Source: Epinephelus fuscoguttatus (Eukaryota; Chordata; Actinopteri; Perciformes; Serranidae). Taken from it: a stretch of DNA of 64,000 bases. The stretch is from NCBI RefSeq assembly GCF_011397635.1, contig NC_064765.1, positions 34,143,132 through 34,207,131 on the forward strand, given 5' to 3'. The translations under genes were made by a program, and so were the position numbers. Positions 1 to 12,800 of the stretch are shown here, in pieces (the first letter of the stretch is position 1; every line of letters begins with the position of its first letter). The notes under the pieces were generated by a model, which saw nothing but the letters and a program-made list of their open reading frames with translations, was not told where the DNA came from and searched no databases.

Positions 1-98
1 ATCAGGGGCCCAGATTTAACTCAAAATCATAAATTCCTCAAACGCTTCTTGTACCCCCCCACCCCCCCGAAGTGAAACTTGAATCCTTTTATTTCCAG

Positions 99-3000
99 AG
101 GAACATCACCCTCATCAAAAATCCAGCTGTGCGAGACACCATCTTGAACCTGACCTTGGCAGCCCTTGCTCCTGAATTTGAAGAATTTGAGCCTGAAGAC
201 TTTGAACTGTGGTTCCAGCGCCATTTGACTCCTGTGATGGCAAGCCTCCGCCCTGGCAGCTTGGTGGTGATCCCCAGAAACATCAGCTGTGCATCCTACG
301 CAGCTATGTAAGAGACAATATTTCTGAAGTCCACAGCTCAACATTTTGGGTTTGCATCATGATGTCAGACTTTAGCTCCGGACAAGTCACAAAGATGTCT
401 CTTTTCTTCCTTCAGCCTCACTGGTCTTCGGCAAAGCTTGGAATCTCTGCCACTGGACATTTCCTATGATGTCAGATCAAGCATAAAGTCACTCAAGAAG
501 AGATTCCCACGTGCGTGGCAAATGTTCACCTGACAAACTGTTTTCAGAAAAGCCAGTTACCACTACAATGACAAGAGCTGCACTGACGCCATGCCTCCCT
601 TTCAATTTTCTCTCAAACAGGTTGCTCAGTTCCAGATTCCTTCATGGTGAGTTTATGTCTATGGATGTAATTCATGGATCACTGTATATTGGATCGAAAT
701 TTACAGGACACAAGTCTGACACATTAACTTTGGCAAGGTGGCCGCATTAAGGTATTTCAACTTTTAGTAGCTGTAGCCACTCGAATAACAATTATGCTTT
801 GCTTCTCTCCAGTGCAAAGAGACCCGGTTGATGGTAAGTCTGTAAAGTACCAGACATTTTAACTTGGATGACAAGATAGCGTTGTGAAGGTACAATGCCT
901 GATACACGAATATTGTCTTTTCACAGAGGACCACATCTGTGCTGCATTTGAACGGTAGGGCAATGACTGTTTAGTCCAGTGCTAAGTTTGCGTAGGTTCA
1001 GCTTGTCCTCACAGTCTAACTAAGGTGACGGTGATTAACTTGTTATTGCTCTCCTCAGATCTCAAATTGAACACACACTGTCTGTTGACAGTTCCTCAGA
1101 GGCCTTGTGCAATTTCACCATCACTGAGAATGCCTGCTCCTCGGTAAGATTGTTTTACGTAAGCTGTGAATCCCAAAGAAAGATTTGGCTTTGGCTTCAT
1201 TACATTACCCTCGTGATAGAAATCTCCATAAGCTCTGAAACTCTTTGCTTTACTTCCTGTCTAATTTTTCCCAAGGCCACACATCTGACAGCCAGCAACG
1301 TTGCCACATTGATGAATTGCTCACTGCAAAGCCACAGGCCATTACCTGTAGAGGTCTGGAAGCTTTTCTTCCAAAAAGCTTCTACTGCACTAGACGGGCT
1401 CTTATGACATTCGCCACCATGGTAAATCTAATCCCACAGTTTCACAGAATAGTTGTGTGCCCGCTGCAAATCTGTATCAGGCCAAAATGACTTTTTCCAA
1501 TTCCAGGCCCCAGGGACAGCAACCCATCCTTGTCACATATGCTTGAGGCTCTTGGAGAAGTGAGAATTGCCAACTTCAGTCGGGCCCAACTGCAGAACGA
1601 AACCTTTGTCAGCAACTGGTTCCAAACAAAGATTCGTCCATTTTGGCTCTCCATCCCCAACTTCCTATTCTGCCTTAGCGCCAAGAACTTCAGCTGCCAT
1701 ACATACCAGACTGTGTAAGTAAATGTATGATATTTTGCTCCCCTTTGAACAAGGTTGCAGAGGAACCTGCAGATTTACAGTTGTCAAGTGTTTAAAGCCT
1801 TCTTTCAAATTTTAGTATCCAGGCATTCAGCAGCCAAATGGCATACATGGACAGAGAAAGACAGCACACAGTCTACACTCATTTCATCAAGCCATTCCTT
1901 TCAAGAAATGACTCATCAGGTAAAGGCAGGTGCCCAAGCTCAATTTGGTGATGTCCTGATGGCATACAGTGGTTACACCCTGCCAATGTCTTTCTTTCTG
2001 GCTTCTTTGCAGATCCTGGCTGTGTCTCATTTGACGGAGATAGTGAAGAGTGGCTACGGGCAAACCTTGGCGGCTTTTCTGGTTTTGCAACCCTACAGGA
2101 TCTGCAAGCCCAAATGCCAACTTCTCCAGTGTAAGTGGCACCTGTGGTGGTAGCATTCCTTTTCCCAAACTGAAATGTCTTTCCTGTGGCTTTGCAATTC
2201 CAGCTGTCTGATTTTGCATTGATTCCTCTCGTAGGCCGAATCGTTGTCAGTGCTCACTCCTACTCAGGTGGCACAGTTTACACTGAGCTCAGGGCCTTGA
2301 ATGACACAAACCAAATCGACCGTGTGTTTGACCGTCCTGGAGGAGGGCGATGCTCTGGAAAATGTGGACGAATTCCTGACGGAGCTCGCGGCAGAAGAAA
2401 AGGTAGGGTACTCTTGACACCGGAAAAGAAAGACAATGCTAAGCTTTGAAGGAGCATAGTTCATACTTAGATACGCACGGAACCCTCTACATCAGCTGTA
2501 GGGATTCGTTCAAGTGAAATATTTTGTTACATCCCTTCTCGCATCTTGTGTGGTGCACTATGGTATAAAAATCGTCTCATGTCATCATTTGTCAGGAACC
2601 TGATTTCCAGCCTCCTGTCAGAGATCGTGTAATGAATAGGACCTTCGCCATCATCAGTCGCCATTTCCCGCAATTTGAGGAAGCCGACTGGTTCATGTGG
2701 TTCCATGTGACACTGGTTACTTTCCTTCCAAGTTTCAGTCCAATGATGCTGAAGAATGCAACCTCAGACGTAAACTGCACAAACTACCATGTTGTGTGAG
2801 TAGCATTTCACATACAAGCAAGTTTGCATTGCAAAAAATACAACTGATGAAGGACTCCTTAAGAATGTTCCTTTTTGCCCTTTGCAGTGTGAGTGGGTTG
2901 GCCAAAGCTCACCCTGCAATGAGCCCACATAGACAACAAGAAATCACACGTGTTCTACTTGGTTACATGAGAAAATCTGTCCGTGTCATCAACAAGCCAG

Positions 3001-3875
3001 GTAGGAGTAATACAACAAACTGCGCCACGTGGTCGTCTTGTTCCATGTGTATCAACAAAGAAATTATGCTTGCTAAATTGTGCAGATGCTAACATCCATC
3101 TTTGTGCCTTAGTCTGCAGGCAGGGAATTGAGAATGATAGCGAATGGGTTGGGGCAAACTTGGGACCATTTTCCCAACACGCATAGCGTACTCTGACCTC
3201 AAAGTCTTCAACCTTTCTAAGGTAAGTCATACGTTTTTCTCTCCTTCTTTTAACCAGTCTTCCTTGAAAACAGTAGCACAATATGCAGAACGTGGGAATC
3301 TGCATAGAGCGGTGGTTTTTCCATGTCAGAGCGAAAAGGAATTCATATATCCTCTTTGTTTGTGTCATCAGGGGGAGGTTCTGGAATCCCTCTCACCAAA
3401 CCAGAAGGCTGAGCTGCTCCTGGATCCAGACAGCGGTGCTTTGGAGGATGAGGTCTTCGTGAGGACGGTGTTGACAGGCTTGACAGAGTCCCCTGATGAT
3501 GACCAGCTCGAGGAGTTTTTTGAGGCTTTTGCAGACATCAATAAGCAGGTGAATGCTTAACTTTGAGATTGCCATATTTTCCCACAAAGTTGCCTTGCAA
3601 AGCAACCACTTAAAACTTGCCCTGGGCTTGCAGAATTCTTGCCATATCTAATCAGGGGCCCAGATTTAACTCAAAATGATAAATTCCTCAAACGCTTCTT
3701 GTATCTGTTGTCCTTGATGATGGCTTGAGTCATTCCCCTGATGCACTATAGTACAAAGGTGCTTCACCAAACTTGCTCTCAATTCTACACTGATTTCAGA
3801 AATGTAAAATACTCGCACCCGCACCCACCCCCACCCCCACCCCCCGAAGTGAAACTTGAATCCTTTTATTTCCAG
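99..3875 (+). repeat. Block 1 (15 exons)
   Basis: Exons: 99-307, 416-510, 621-646, 813-833, 927-954, 1059-1143, 1276-1421, 1507-1714, 1816-1919, 2013-2130, 2235-2402, 2596-2795, 2888-3000, 3113-3221, 3372-3548. Lengths off the intended pattern: exon 4 (21 rather than 22), 7 (146 rather than 147), 8 (208 rather than 212), 10 (118 rather than 119) and 14 (109 rather than 107). Exon 11 has a lost G and a gained C that nearly cancel. The intron before exon 1 (up to 98) is much shorter than in all other blocks: the usual sequence between the TTCTTGTA motif and the C-rich tract is missing. Exon 15 has a unique REV to RTV change. Confidence 0.9.
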
Positions 3876-6800
3876 AGAAACATCACCCTCATTAAAAATG
3901 CAGCTGTGCGAGACACCATCTTGAACCTGACCTTGGCAGCCCTTGCTCCTGAATTTGAAGAATTTGAGCCTGAAGACTTTGAACTGTGGTTCCAGCGCCA
4001 TTTGACTCCTGTGATGGCAAGCCTCCGCCCTGGCAGCTTGGTGGTGATCCCCAGAAACATCAGCTGTGCATCCTACGCAGCTATGTAAGAGACAATATTT
4101 CTGAAGTCCACAGCTCAACATTTTGGGTTTGCATCATGATGTCAGACTTTAGCTCCGGACAAGTCACAAAGATGTCTCTTTTCTTCCTTCAGCCTCACTG
4201 GTCTTCGGCAAAGCTTGGAATCTCTGCCACTGGACATTTCCTATGATGTCAGATCAAGCATAAAGTCACTCAAGAAGAGATTCCCACGTACGTGGCAAAA
4301 TGTTCACCTGACAAACTGTTTTCAGAAAAGCCAGTTACCACTACAATGACAAGAGCTGCACTGACGCCATGCCTCCTTTCAATTTTTCTCTCAAACAGGT
4401 TGCTCAGTTCCAGATTCCTTCATGGTGAGTTTATGTCTATGGATGTAATTCATGGATCACTGTATATTGGATCGAAATTTACAGGACACAAGTCTGACAC
4501 ATTAACTTTGGCAAGGTGGCGCATTAAGGTATTTCAACTTTTAGTAGCTGTAGCCACTCGAATAACAATTATGCTTTGCTTCTCTCCAGTGCAAAGAGAC
4601 CCGGTTGATGGTAAGTCTGTAAAGTACCAGACATTTTAACTTTGATGACAAGATAGCGTTGTGAAGGTACAATGCCTGATACAGAATATTGTCTTTTCAC
4701 AGAGGACCACATCTGTGCTGCATTTGAACGCAGTAGGGCAATGACTGTTTAGTCCAGTGCTAAGTTTGCGTAGGTTCAGCTTGTCCTCACAGTCTAACTA
4801 AGGTGACGGTGATTAACTTGTTATTGCTCTCCTCAGATCTCAAATTGAACACACACTGTCTGTTGACAGTTCCTCAGAGGCCTTGTGCAATTTCACCATC
4901 ACTGAGAATGCCTGCTCCTCGGTAAGATTGTTTTACGTAAGCTGTGAATCCCAAAGAAAGATTTGGCTTTGGCTTCATTACCCTCGTGATAGAAATCTCC
5001 ATAAGCTCTGAAACTCTTTGCTTTACTTCCTGTCTAATTTTTCCCAAGGCCACACATCTGACAGCCAGCAACGTTGCCACATTGATGAATTGCTCACTGC
5101 AAAGCCACAGGCCATTACCTGTAGAGGTCTGGAAGCTTTTCTTCCAAAAGCTTCTACTGCACTAGACGGGGCTCTTATGACATTCGCCACCATGGTAAAT
5201 CTAATCCCACAGTTTCACAGAATAGTTGTGTGCCCGCTGCAAATCTGTATCAGGCCAAAATGACTTTTTCCAATTCCAGGCCCCAGGGACAGCAACCCAT
5301 CCTTGTCACATATGCTTGAGGCTCTTGGAGAAGTGAGAATTGCCAACTTCAGTCGGGCCCAACTGCAGAACGAAACCTTTGTCAGCAACTGGTTCCAAAC
5401 AAAGATTCGTCCATTTTGGCCTCTCCATCCCCCAACTTCCTATTCTGCCTTAGCGCCAAGAACTTCAGCTGCCATACATACCAGACTGTGTAAGTAAATG
5501 TGTGATATTTTGCTCCCCTTTGAACAAGGTTGCAGAGGAACCTGCAGATTTACAGTTGTCAAGTGTTTAAAGCCTTCTCTCAAATTTTAGTATCCAGGCA
5601 TTCAGCAGCCAAATGGCATACATGGACAGAGAAAGACAGCACACAGTCTACACTCATTTCATCAAGCCATTCCTTTCAAGAAACGACTCATCAGGTAAAG
5701 GCAGGTGCCCAAGCTCAATTTGGTGATGTCCTGATGGCATACAGTGGTTACACCCTGCCAATGTCTTTCTTTCTGGCTTCTTTGCAGATCCTGGCTGTGT
5801 CTCATTTGACGGAGATAGTGAAGAGTGGCTACGGGCAAACCTTGGCGGCTTTTCTGGTTTTGCAACCCTACAGGATCTGCAAGCCCTAAATGCCAACTTC
5901 TCCAGTGTAAGTGGCACCTGTGGTGGCATTCCTTTTCCCAAACTGAAATGTCTTTCCTGTGGCTTTGCAATTCCAGCTGTCTGATTTTGCATTGATTCCC
6001 TCTCGTAGGCCGAATCGTTGTCAGTGCTCACTCCTACTCAGGTGGCACAGTTTACACTGAGCTCAGGGCCTTGAATGACACAAACCAAATCGACCGTGTG
6101 TTTGACCGTCTGGAGGAGGGCGATGCTCTGGAAAATGTGGACGAATTCCTGACGGAGCTCGCGGCAGAAGAAAAGGTAGGGTACTCTTGACACCCGGAAA
6201 AGAAAGACAATGCTAAGCTTTGAAGGAGCATAGTTCATACTTAGATACGTACGGAACCCTCTACATCAGCTGTAGGGGATTCTTTCAAGTGAAATATTTT
6301 GTTACATCCCTTCTCGCATCTTGTGTGGTGCACTATGGTATAAAAATCGTCTCATGTCATCATTTGTCAGGAACCTGATTTCCAGCCTCCTGTCAGAGAT
6401 CGTGTAATGAATAGGACCTTCGCCATCATCAGTCGCCATTTCCGCAATTTGAGGAAGCCGACTGGTTCATGTGGTTCCATGTGACACTGGTTACTTTCCT
6501 TCCAAGTTTCAGTCCAATGATGCTGAAGAATGCAACCTCAGACGTAAACTGCACAAACTACCATGTTGTGTGAGTAGCATTTCACATACAAGCAAGTTTG
6601 CATTGCAAAAAATACAACTGATGAAGGACTCCTTAAGAATGTTCCTTTTTGCCCTTTGCAGTGTGAGTGGGTTGGCCAAAGCTCACCCTGCAATGAGCCC
6701 ACATAGACAACAAGAAATCACACGTGTTCTACTTGGTTACATGAGAAAATCTGCGGGTGTCATCAACAAGCCAGGTAGGAGTAATACAACAAACTGCGCC

Positions 6801-9800
6801 ACGTGGTCGTCTTGTTCCATGTGTATCAACAAAGAAATTATGCTTGCTAAATTGTGCAGATGCTAACATCCATCTTTGTGCCTTAGTCTGCAGGCAGGGA
6901 ATTGAGAATGATAGCGAATGGGTTGGGGCAAACTTGGGACCATTTTCCCAACACGCAACGTACTCTGACCTCAAAGTCTTCAACCTTTCTAAGGTAAGTC
7001 ATACGATATTCTCTCCTTCTTTTTAACCAGTCTTCCTATAAAACAGTAGCACAATATGCAGAACGTGGGGAATCTGCATAGAGCGGTGGTTTTTCCATGT
7101 CAGAGCGAAAAGGAATTCATATATCCTCTTTGTTTGTGTCATCAGGGGGAGGTTCTGGAATCCCTCTCACCAAACCAGAAGGCTGAGCTGCTCCTGGATC
7201 CAGACAGCGGTGCTTTGGAGGATGAGGTCTTCGTGAGGGAGGTGTTGACAGGCTTGACAGAGTCCCCTGATGATGACCAGCTCGAGGAGTTTTTTGAGGC
7301 TTTTGCAGACATCAATAAGCAGGTGAATGCTTAACTTTGAGATTGCCATATTTTCCCACAAAGTTGCCTTGCAAAGCAACCACTTAAAACTTGCCCTGGG
7401 CTTGCAGAATTCTTGCCATATCTAATCAGGGGCCCAGATTTAACTCAAAATGATAAATTCCTCAAACGCTTCTTGTATCTGTTGTCCTTGATGATGGCTT
7501 GAGTCATTCCCCTGATGCACTATAGTACAAAGGTGCTTCACCAAACTTGCTCTCAATTCTACACTGATTTCAGAAATGTAAAATACCCACCCCACCCCCA
7601 CCCCCGACGTGAAACTTGAACCCTTTTATTTCCATAGAAACAACACCCTCATCAAAAATCCATCTGAGCGACACACCATCTTGAACCGGACCATGGCAGC
7701 CCTTGCTCCTGAATTTGAAGAATTTGAGCCTGAAGACTTTGAACTGTGGTTCCAGCGCCATTTGACTCCTGTGATGGCAAGCCTCCGCCCTGGCAGCTTG
7801 GTGGTGATCCCCAGAAACATCAGCTGTGCATCCTACGCAGCTATGTAAGAGACAATATTTCTGAAGTCCACAGCTCAACATTTTGGGTTTGCATCATGAT
7901 GTCAGACTTTAGCTCCGGACAAGTCACAAAGATGTCTCTTTTCTTCCTTCAGCCTCACTGGTCTTCGGCAAAGCTTGGAATCTCTGCCACTGGACATTTC
8001 CTATGATGTCAGATCAAGCATAAAGTCACTCAAGAAGAGATTCCCACGTACGTGGCAAAATGTTCACCTGACAAACTGTTTTCAGAAAAGCCAGTTACCA
8101 CTACAATGACAAGAGCTGCACTGACGCCATGCCTCCCTTTCAATTTTTCTCTCAAACAGGTTGCTCAGTTCCAGATTCCTTCATGGTGAGTTTATGTCTA
8201 TGGATGTAATTCATGGATCACTGTATATTGGATCGAAATTTACAGGACACAAGTCTGACACATTAACTTTGGCAAGGTGGCGCATTAAGGTATTTCAACT
8301 TTTAGTAGCTGTAGCCACTCGAATAACAATTATGCTTTGCTTCTCTCCAGTGCAAAGAGACCTGGTTGATGGTAAGTCTGTAAAGTACCAGACATTTTAA
8401 CTTTGATGACAAGATAGCGTTGTGAAGGTACAATGCCTGATACACGAATATTGTCTTTTCACAGAGGACCACATCTGTGCTGCATTTGAACGGTAGGGCA
8501 ATGACTGTTTAGTCCAGTGCTAAGTTTGCGTAGGTTCAGCTTGTCCTCACAGTCTAACTAAGGTGACGGTGATTAACTTGTTATTGCTCTCCTCAGATCT
8601 CAAATTGAACACACACTGTCTGTTGACAGTTCCTCAGAGGCCTTGTGCAATTTCACCATCACTGAGAATGCCTGCTCCTCGGTAAGATTGTTTTACGTAA
8701 GCTGTGAATCCCAAAGAAAGATTTGGCTTTGGCTTCATTACCCTCGTGATAGAAATCTCCATAAGCTCTGAAACTCTTTGCTTTACTTCCTGTCTAATTT
8801 TTCCCAAGGCCACACATCTGACAGCCAGCAACGTTGCCACATTGATGAATTGCTCACTGCAAAGCCACAGGCCATTACCTGTAGAGGTCTGGAAGCTTTT
8901 CTTCCAAAAGCTTCTACTGCACTAGACGGGCTCTTATGACATTCGCCACCATGGTAAATCTAATCCCACAGTTTCACAGAATAGTTGTGTGCCCGCTGCA
9001 AATCTGTATCAGGCCAAAATGACTTTTTCCAATTCCAGGCCCCAGGGACAGCAACCCATCCTTGTCACATATGCTTGAGGCTCTTGGAGAAGTGAGAATT
9101 GCCAACTTCAGTCGGGCCCAACTGCAGAACGAAACCTTTGTCAGCAACTGGTTCCAAACAAAGATTCGTCCATTTTGGCCTCTCCATCCCCCAACTTCCT
9201 ATTCTGCCTTAGCGCCAAGAACTTCAGCTGCCATACATACCAGACTGTGTAAGTAAATGTGTGATATTTTGCTCCCCTTTGAACAAGGTTGCAGAGGAAC
9301 CTGCAGATTTACAGTTGTCAAGTGTTTAAAGCCTTCTCTCAAATTTTAGTATCCAGGCATTCAGCAGCCAAATGGCATACATGGACAGAGAAAGACAGCA
9401 CACAGTCTACACTCATTTCATCAAGCCATTCCTTTCAAGAAACGACTCATCAGGTAAAGGCAGGTGCCCAAGCTCAATTTGGTGATGTCCTGATGGCATA
9501 CAGTGGTTACACCCTGCCAATGTCTTTCTTTCTGGCTTCTTTGCAGATCCTGGCTGTGTCTCATTTGACGGAGATAGTGAAGAGTGGCTACGGCAAACCT
9601 TGGCGGCTTTTCTGGTTTTGCAACCCTACAGGATCTGCAAGCCCTAAATGCCAACTTCTCCAGTGTAAGTGGCACCTGTGGTGGTAGCATTCCTTTTCCC
9701 AAACTGAAATGTCTTTCCTGTGGCTTTGCAATTCCAGCTGTCTGATTTTGCATTGATTCCCTCTCGTAGGCCGAATCGTTGTCAGTGCTCACTCCTACTC

Positions 9801-12800
9801 AGGTGGCACAGTTTACACTGAGCTCAGGGGCCTTGAATGACACAAACCAAATCGACCGTGTGTTTGACCGTCTGGAGGAGGGCGATGCTCTGGAAAATGT
9901 GGGCGAATTCCTGACGGAGCTCGCGGCAGAAGAAAAGGTAGGGTACTCTTGACACCCGGAAAAGAAAGACAATGCTAAGCTTTGAAGGAGCATAGTTCAT
10001 ACTTAGATACGTACGGAACCCTCTACATCAGCTGTAGGGGATTCGTTCAAGTGAAATATTTTGTTACATCCCTTCTCGCATCTTGTGTGGTGCACTATGG
10101 TATAAAAATCGTCTCATGTCATCATTTGTCAGGAACCTGATTTCCAGCCTCCTGTCAGAGATCGTGTAATGAATAGGACCTTCGCCATCATCAGTCGCCA
10201 TTTCCCGCAATTTGAGGAAGCCGACTGGTTCATGTGGTTCCATGTGACACTGGTTACTTTCCTTCCAAGTTTCAGTCCAATGATGCTGAAGAATGCAGCC
10301 TCAGGCGTAAACTGCACAAACTACCATGTTGTGTGAGTAGCATTTCACATACAAGCAAGTTTGCATTGCAAAAAATACAACTGATGAAGGACTCCTTAAG
10401 AATGTTCCTTTTTGCCCTTTGCAGTGTGAGTGGGTTGGCCAAAGCTCACCCTGCAATGAGCCCACATAGACAACAAGAAATCACACGTGTTCTACTTGGT
10501 TACATGAGAAAATCTGCGGTGTCATCAACAAGCCAGGTAGGAGTAATACAACAAACTGCGCCACGTGGTCGTCTTGTTCCATGTGTATCAACAAAGAAAT
10601 TATGCTTGCTAAATTGTGCAGATGCTAACATCCATCTTTGTGCCTTAGTCTGCAGGCAGGGAATTGAGAATGATAGCGAATGGGTTGGGGCAAACTTGGG
10701 ACCATTTTCCCAACACGCATAGCGTACTCTGACCTCAAAGTCTTCAACCTTTCTAAGGTAAGTCATACGTTTTCTCTCCTTCTTTTAACCAGTCTTCCTT
10801 GAAAACAGTAGCACAATATGCAGAACGTGGGGAATCTGCATAGAGCGGTGGTTTTTCCATGTCAGAGCGAAAAGGAATTCATATATCCTCTTTGTTTGTG
10901 TCATCAGGGGGAGGTTCTGGAATCCCTCTCACCAAACCAGAAGGCTGAGCTGCTCCTGGATCCAGACAGCGGTGCTTTGGAGGATGAGGTCTTCGTGAGG
11001 AGGTGTTGACAGGCTTGACAGAGTCCCCTGATGATGACCAGCTCGAGGAGTTTTTTGAGGCTTTTGCAGACATCAATAAGCAGGTGAATGCTTAACTTTG
11101 AGATTGCCATATTTTCCCACAAAGTTGCCTTGCAAAGCAACCACTTAAAACTTGCCCTGGGCTTGCAGAATTCTTGCCATATCTAATCAGGGGCCCAGAT
11201 TTAACTCAAAATGATAAATTCCTCAAACGCTTCTTGTATCTGTTGTCCTTGATGATGGCTTGAGTCATTCCCCTGATGCACTGTAGTATAAAGGTGCTTC
11301 ACCAAACTTGCTCTCAATTCTACACTGATTTCAGAAATGTAAAATACTCGCACCCGCACCCACCCCCACCCCCCGAAGTGAAACTTGAATCCTTTTATTT
11401 CCAGAGAAACATCACCCTCATCAAAAATCCAGCGAGACACCATCTTGAACCTGACCTTGGCAGCCCTTGCTCCTGAATTTGAAGAATTTGAGCCTGAAGA
11501 CTTTGAACTGTGGTTCCAGCGCCATTTGACTCCTGTGATGGCAAGCCTCCGCCCTGGCAGCTTGGTGGTGATCCCCAGAAACATCAGCTGTGCATCCTAC
11601 GCAGCTATGTAAGAGACAATATTTCTGAAGTCCACAGCTCAACATTTTGGGTTTGCATCATGATGTCAGACTTTAGCTCCGGACAAGTCACAAAGATGTC
11701 TCTTTTCTTCCTTCAGCCTCACTGGTCTTCGGCAAAGCTTGGAATCTCTGCCACTGGACATTTCCTATGATGTCAGATCAAGCATAAAGTCACTCAAGAA
11801 GAGATTCCCACGTGGCAAAATGTTCACCTGACAAACTGTTTTCAGAAAAGCCAGTTACCACTACAATGACAAGAGCTGCACTGACGCCATGCCTCCCTTT
11901 CAATTTTCTCTCAAACAGGTTGCTCAGTTCCAGATTCCTTCATGGTGAGTTTATGTCTATGGATGTAATTCATGGATCACTGTATATTGGATCGAAATTT
12001 ACAGGACACAAGTCTGACACATTAACTTTGGCAAGGTGGCGCATTAAGGTATTTCAACTTTTAGTAGCTGTAGCCACTCGAATAACAATTATGCTTTGCT
12101 TCTCTCCAGTGCAAAGAGACCGGTTGATGGTAAGTCTGTAAAGTACCAGACATTTTAACTTTGATGACAAGATAGCGTTGTGAAGGTACAATGCCTGATA
12201 CACGAATATTGACTATTCACAGAGGACCACATCTGTGCTGCATTTGAACCGTAGGGCAATGACTGTGTAGTCCAGTGCATAGATTGCGTAGGTTCAGCTT
12301 GTCCTCACAGTCTAACTAAGGTGACGGGTGATTAACTTGTTATTGCTCTCCTCAGATCTCAAATTGAACACACACTGTCTGTTGACAGTTCCTCAGAGGC
12401 CTTGTGCAATTTCACCATCACTGAGAATGCCTGCTCCTCGGTAAGATTGTTTTACGTAAGCTGTGAATCCCAAAGAAAGATTTGGCTTTGGCTTCATTAC
12501 CCTCGTGATAGAAATCTCCATAAGCTCTGAAACTCTTTGCTTTACTTCCTGTCTAATTTTTCCCAAGGCCACACATCTGACAGCCAGCAACGTTGCCACA
12601 TTGATGAATTGCTCACTGCAAAGCCACAGGCCATTACCTGTAGAGGTCTGGAAGCTTTTCTTCCAAAAGCTTCTACTGCACTAGACGGGGCTCTTATGAC
12701 ATTCGCCACCATGGTAAATCTAATCCCACAGTTTCACAGAATAGTTGTGTGCCCGCTGCAAATCTGTATCAGGCCAAAATGACTTTTTCCAATTCCAGGC

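Noticed and set aside
3666..4121. Recurring minus-strand open frames of about 65-150 codons over exon 1 in each block
   Set aside because: They are antisense shadows of exon 1 and the adjacent C-rich intron. They recur only because the DNA recurs, they cross splice sites, and they have no protein-like motifs of their own.
5530..5889. 119-codon open frames starting MQRNLQIYS in each block
   Set aside because: They begin in an intron and read exons 9 and 10 and the intron between them out of frame. The spliced, phase-consistent reading is better supported.
6471..6866. Plus-strand open frames of 125-183 codons that start MVPCDTGYF in each block
   Set aside because: They are an off-frame reading of exon 12 that runs through its donor into intron sequence; the W-F and sequon signature lies in the other frame.
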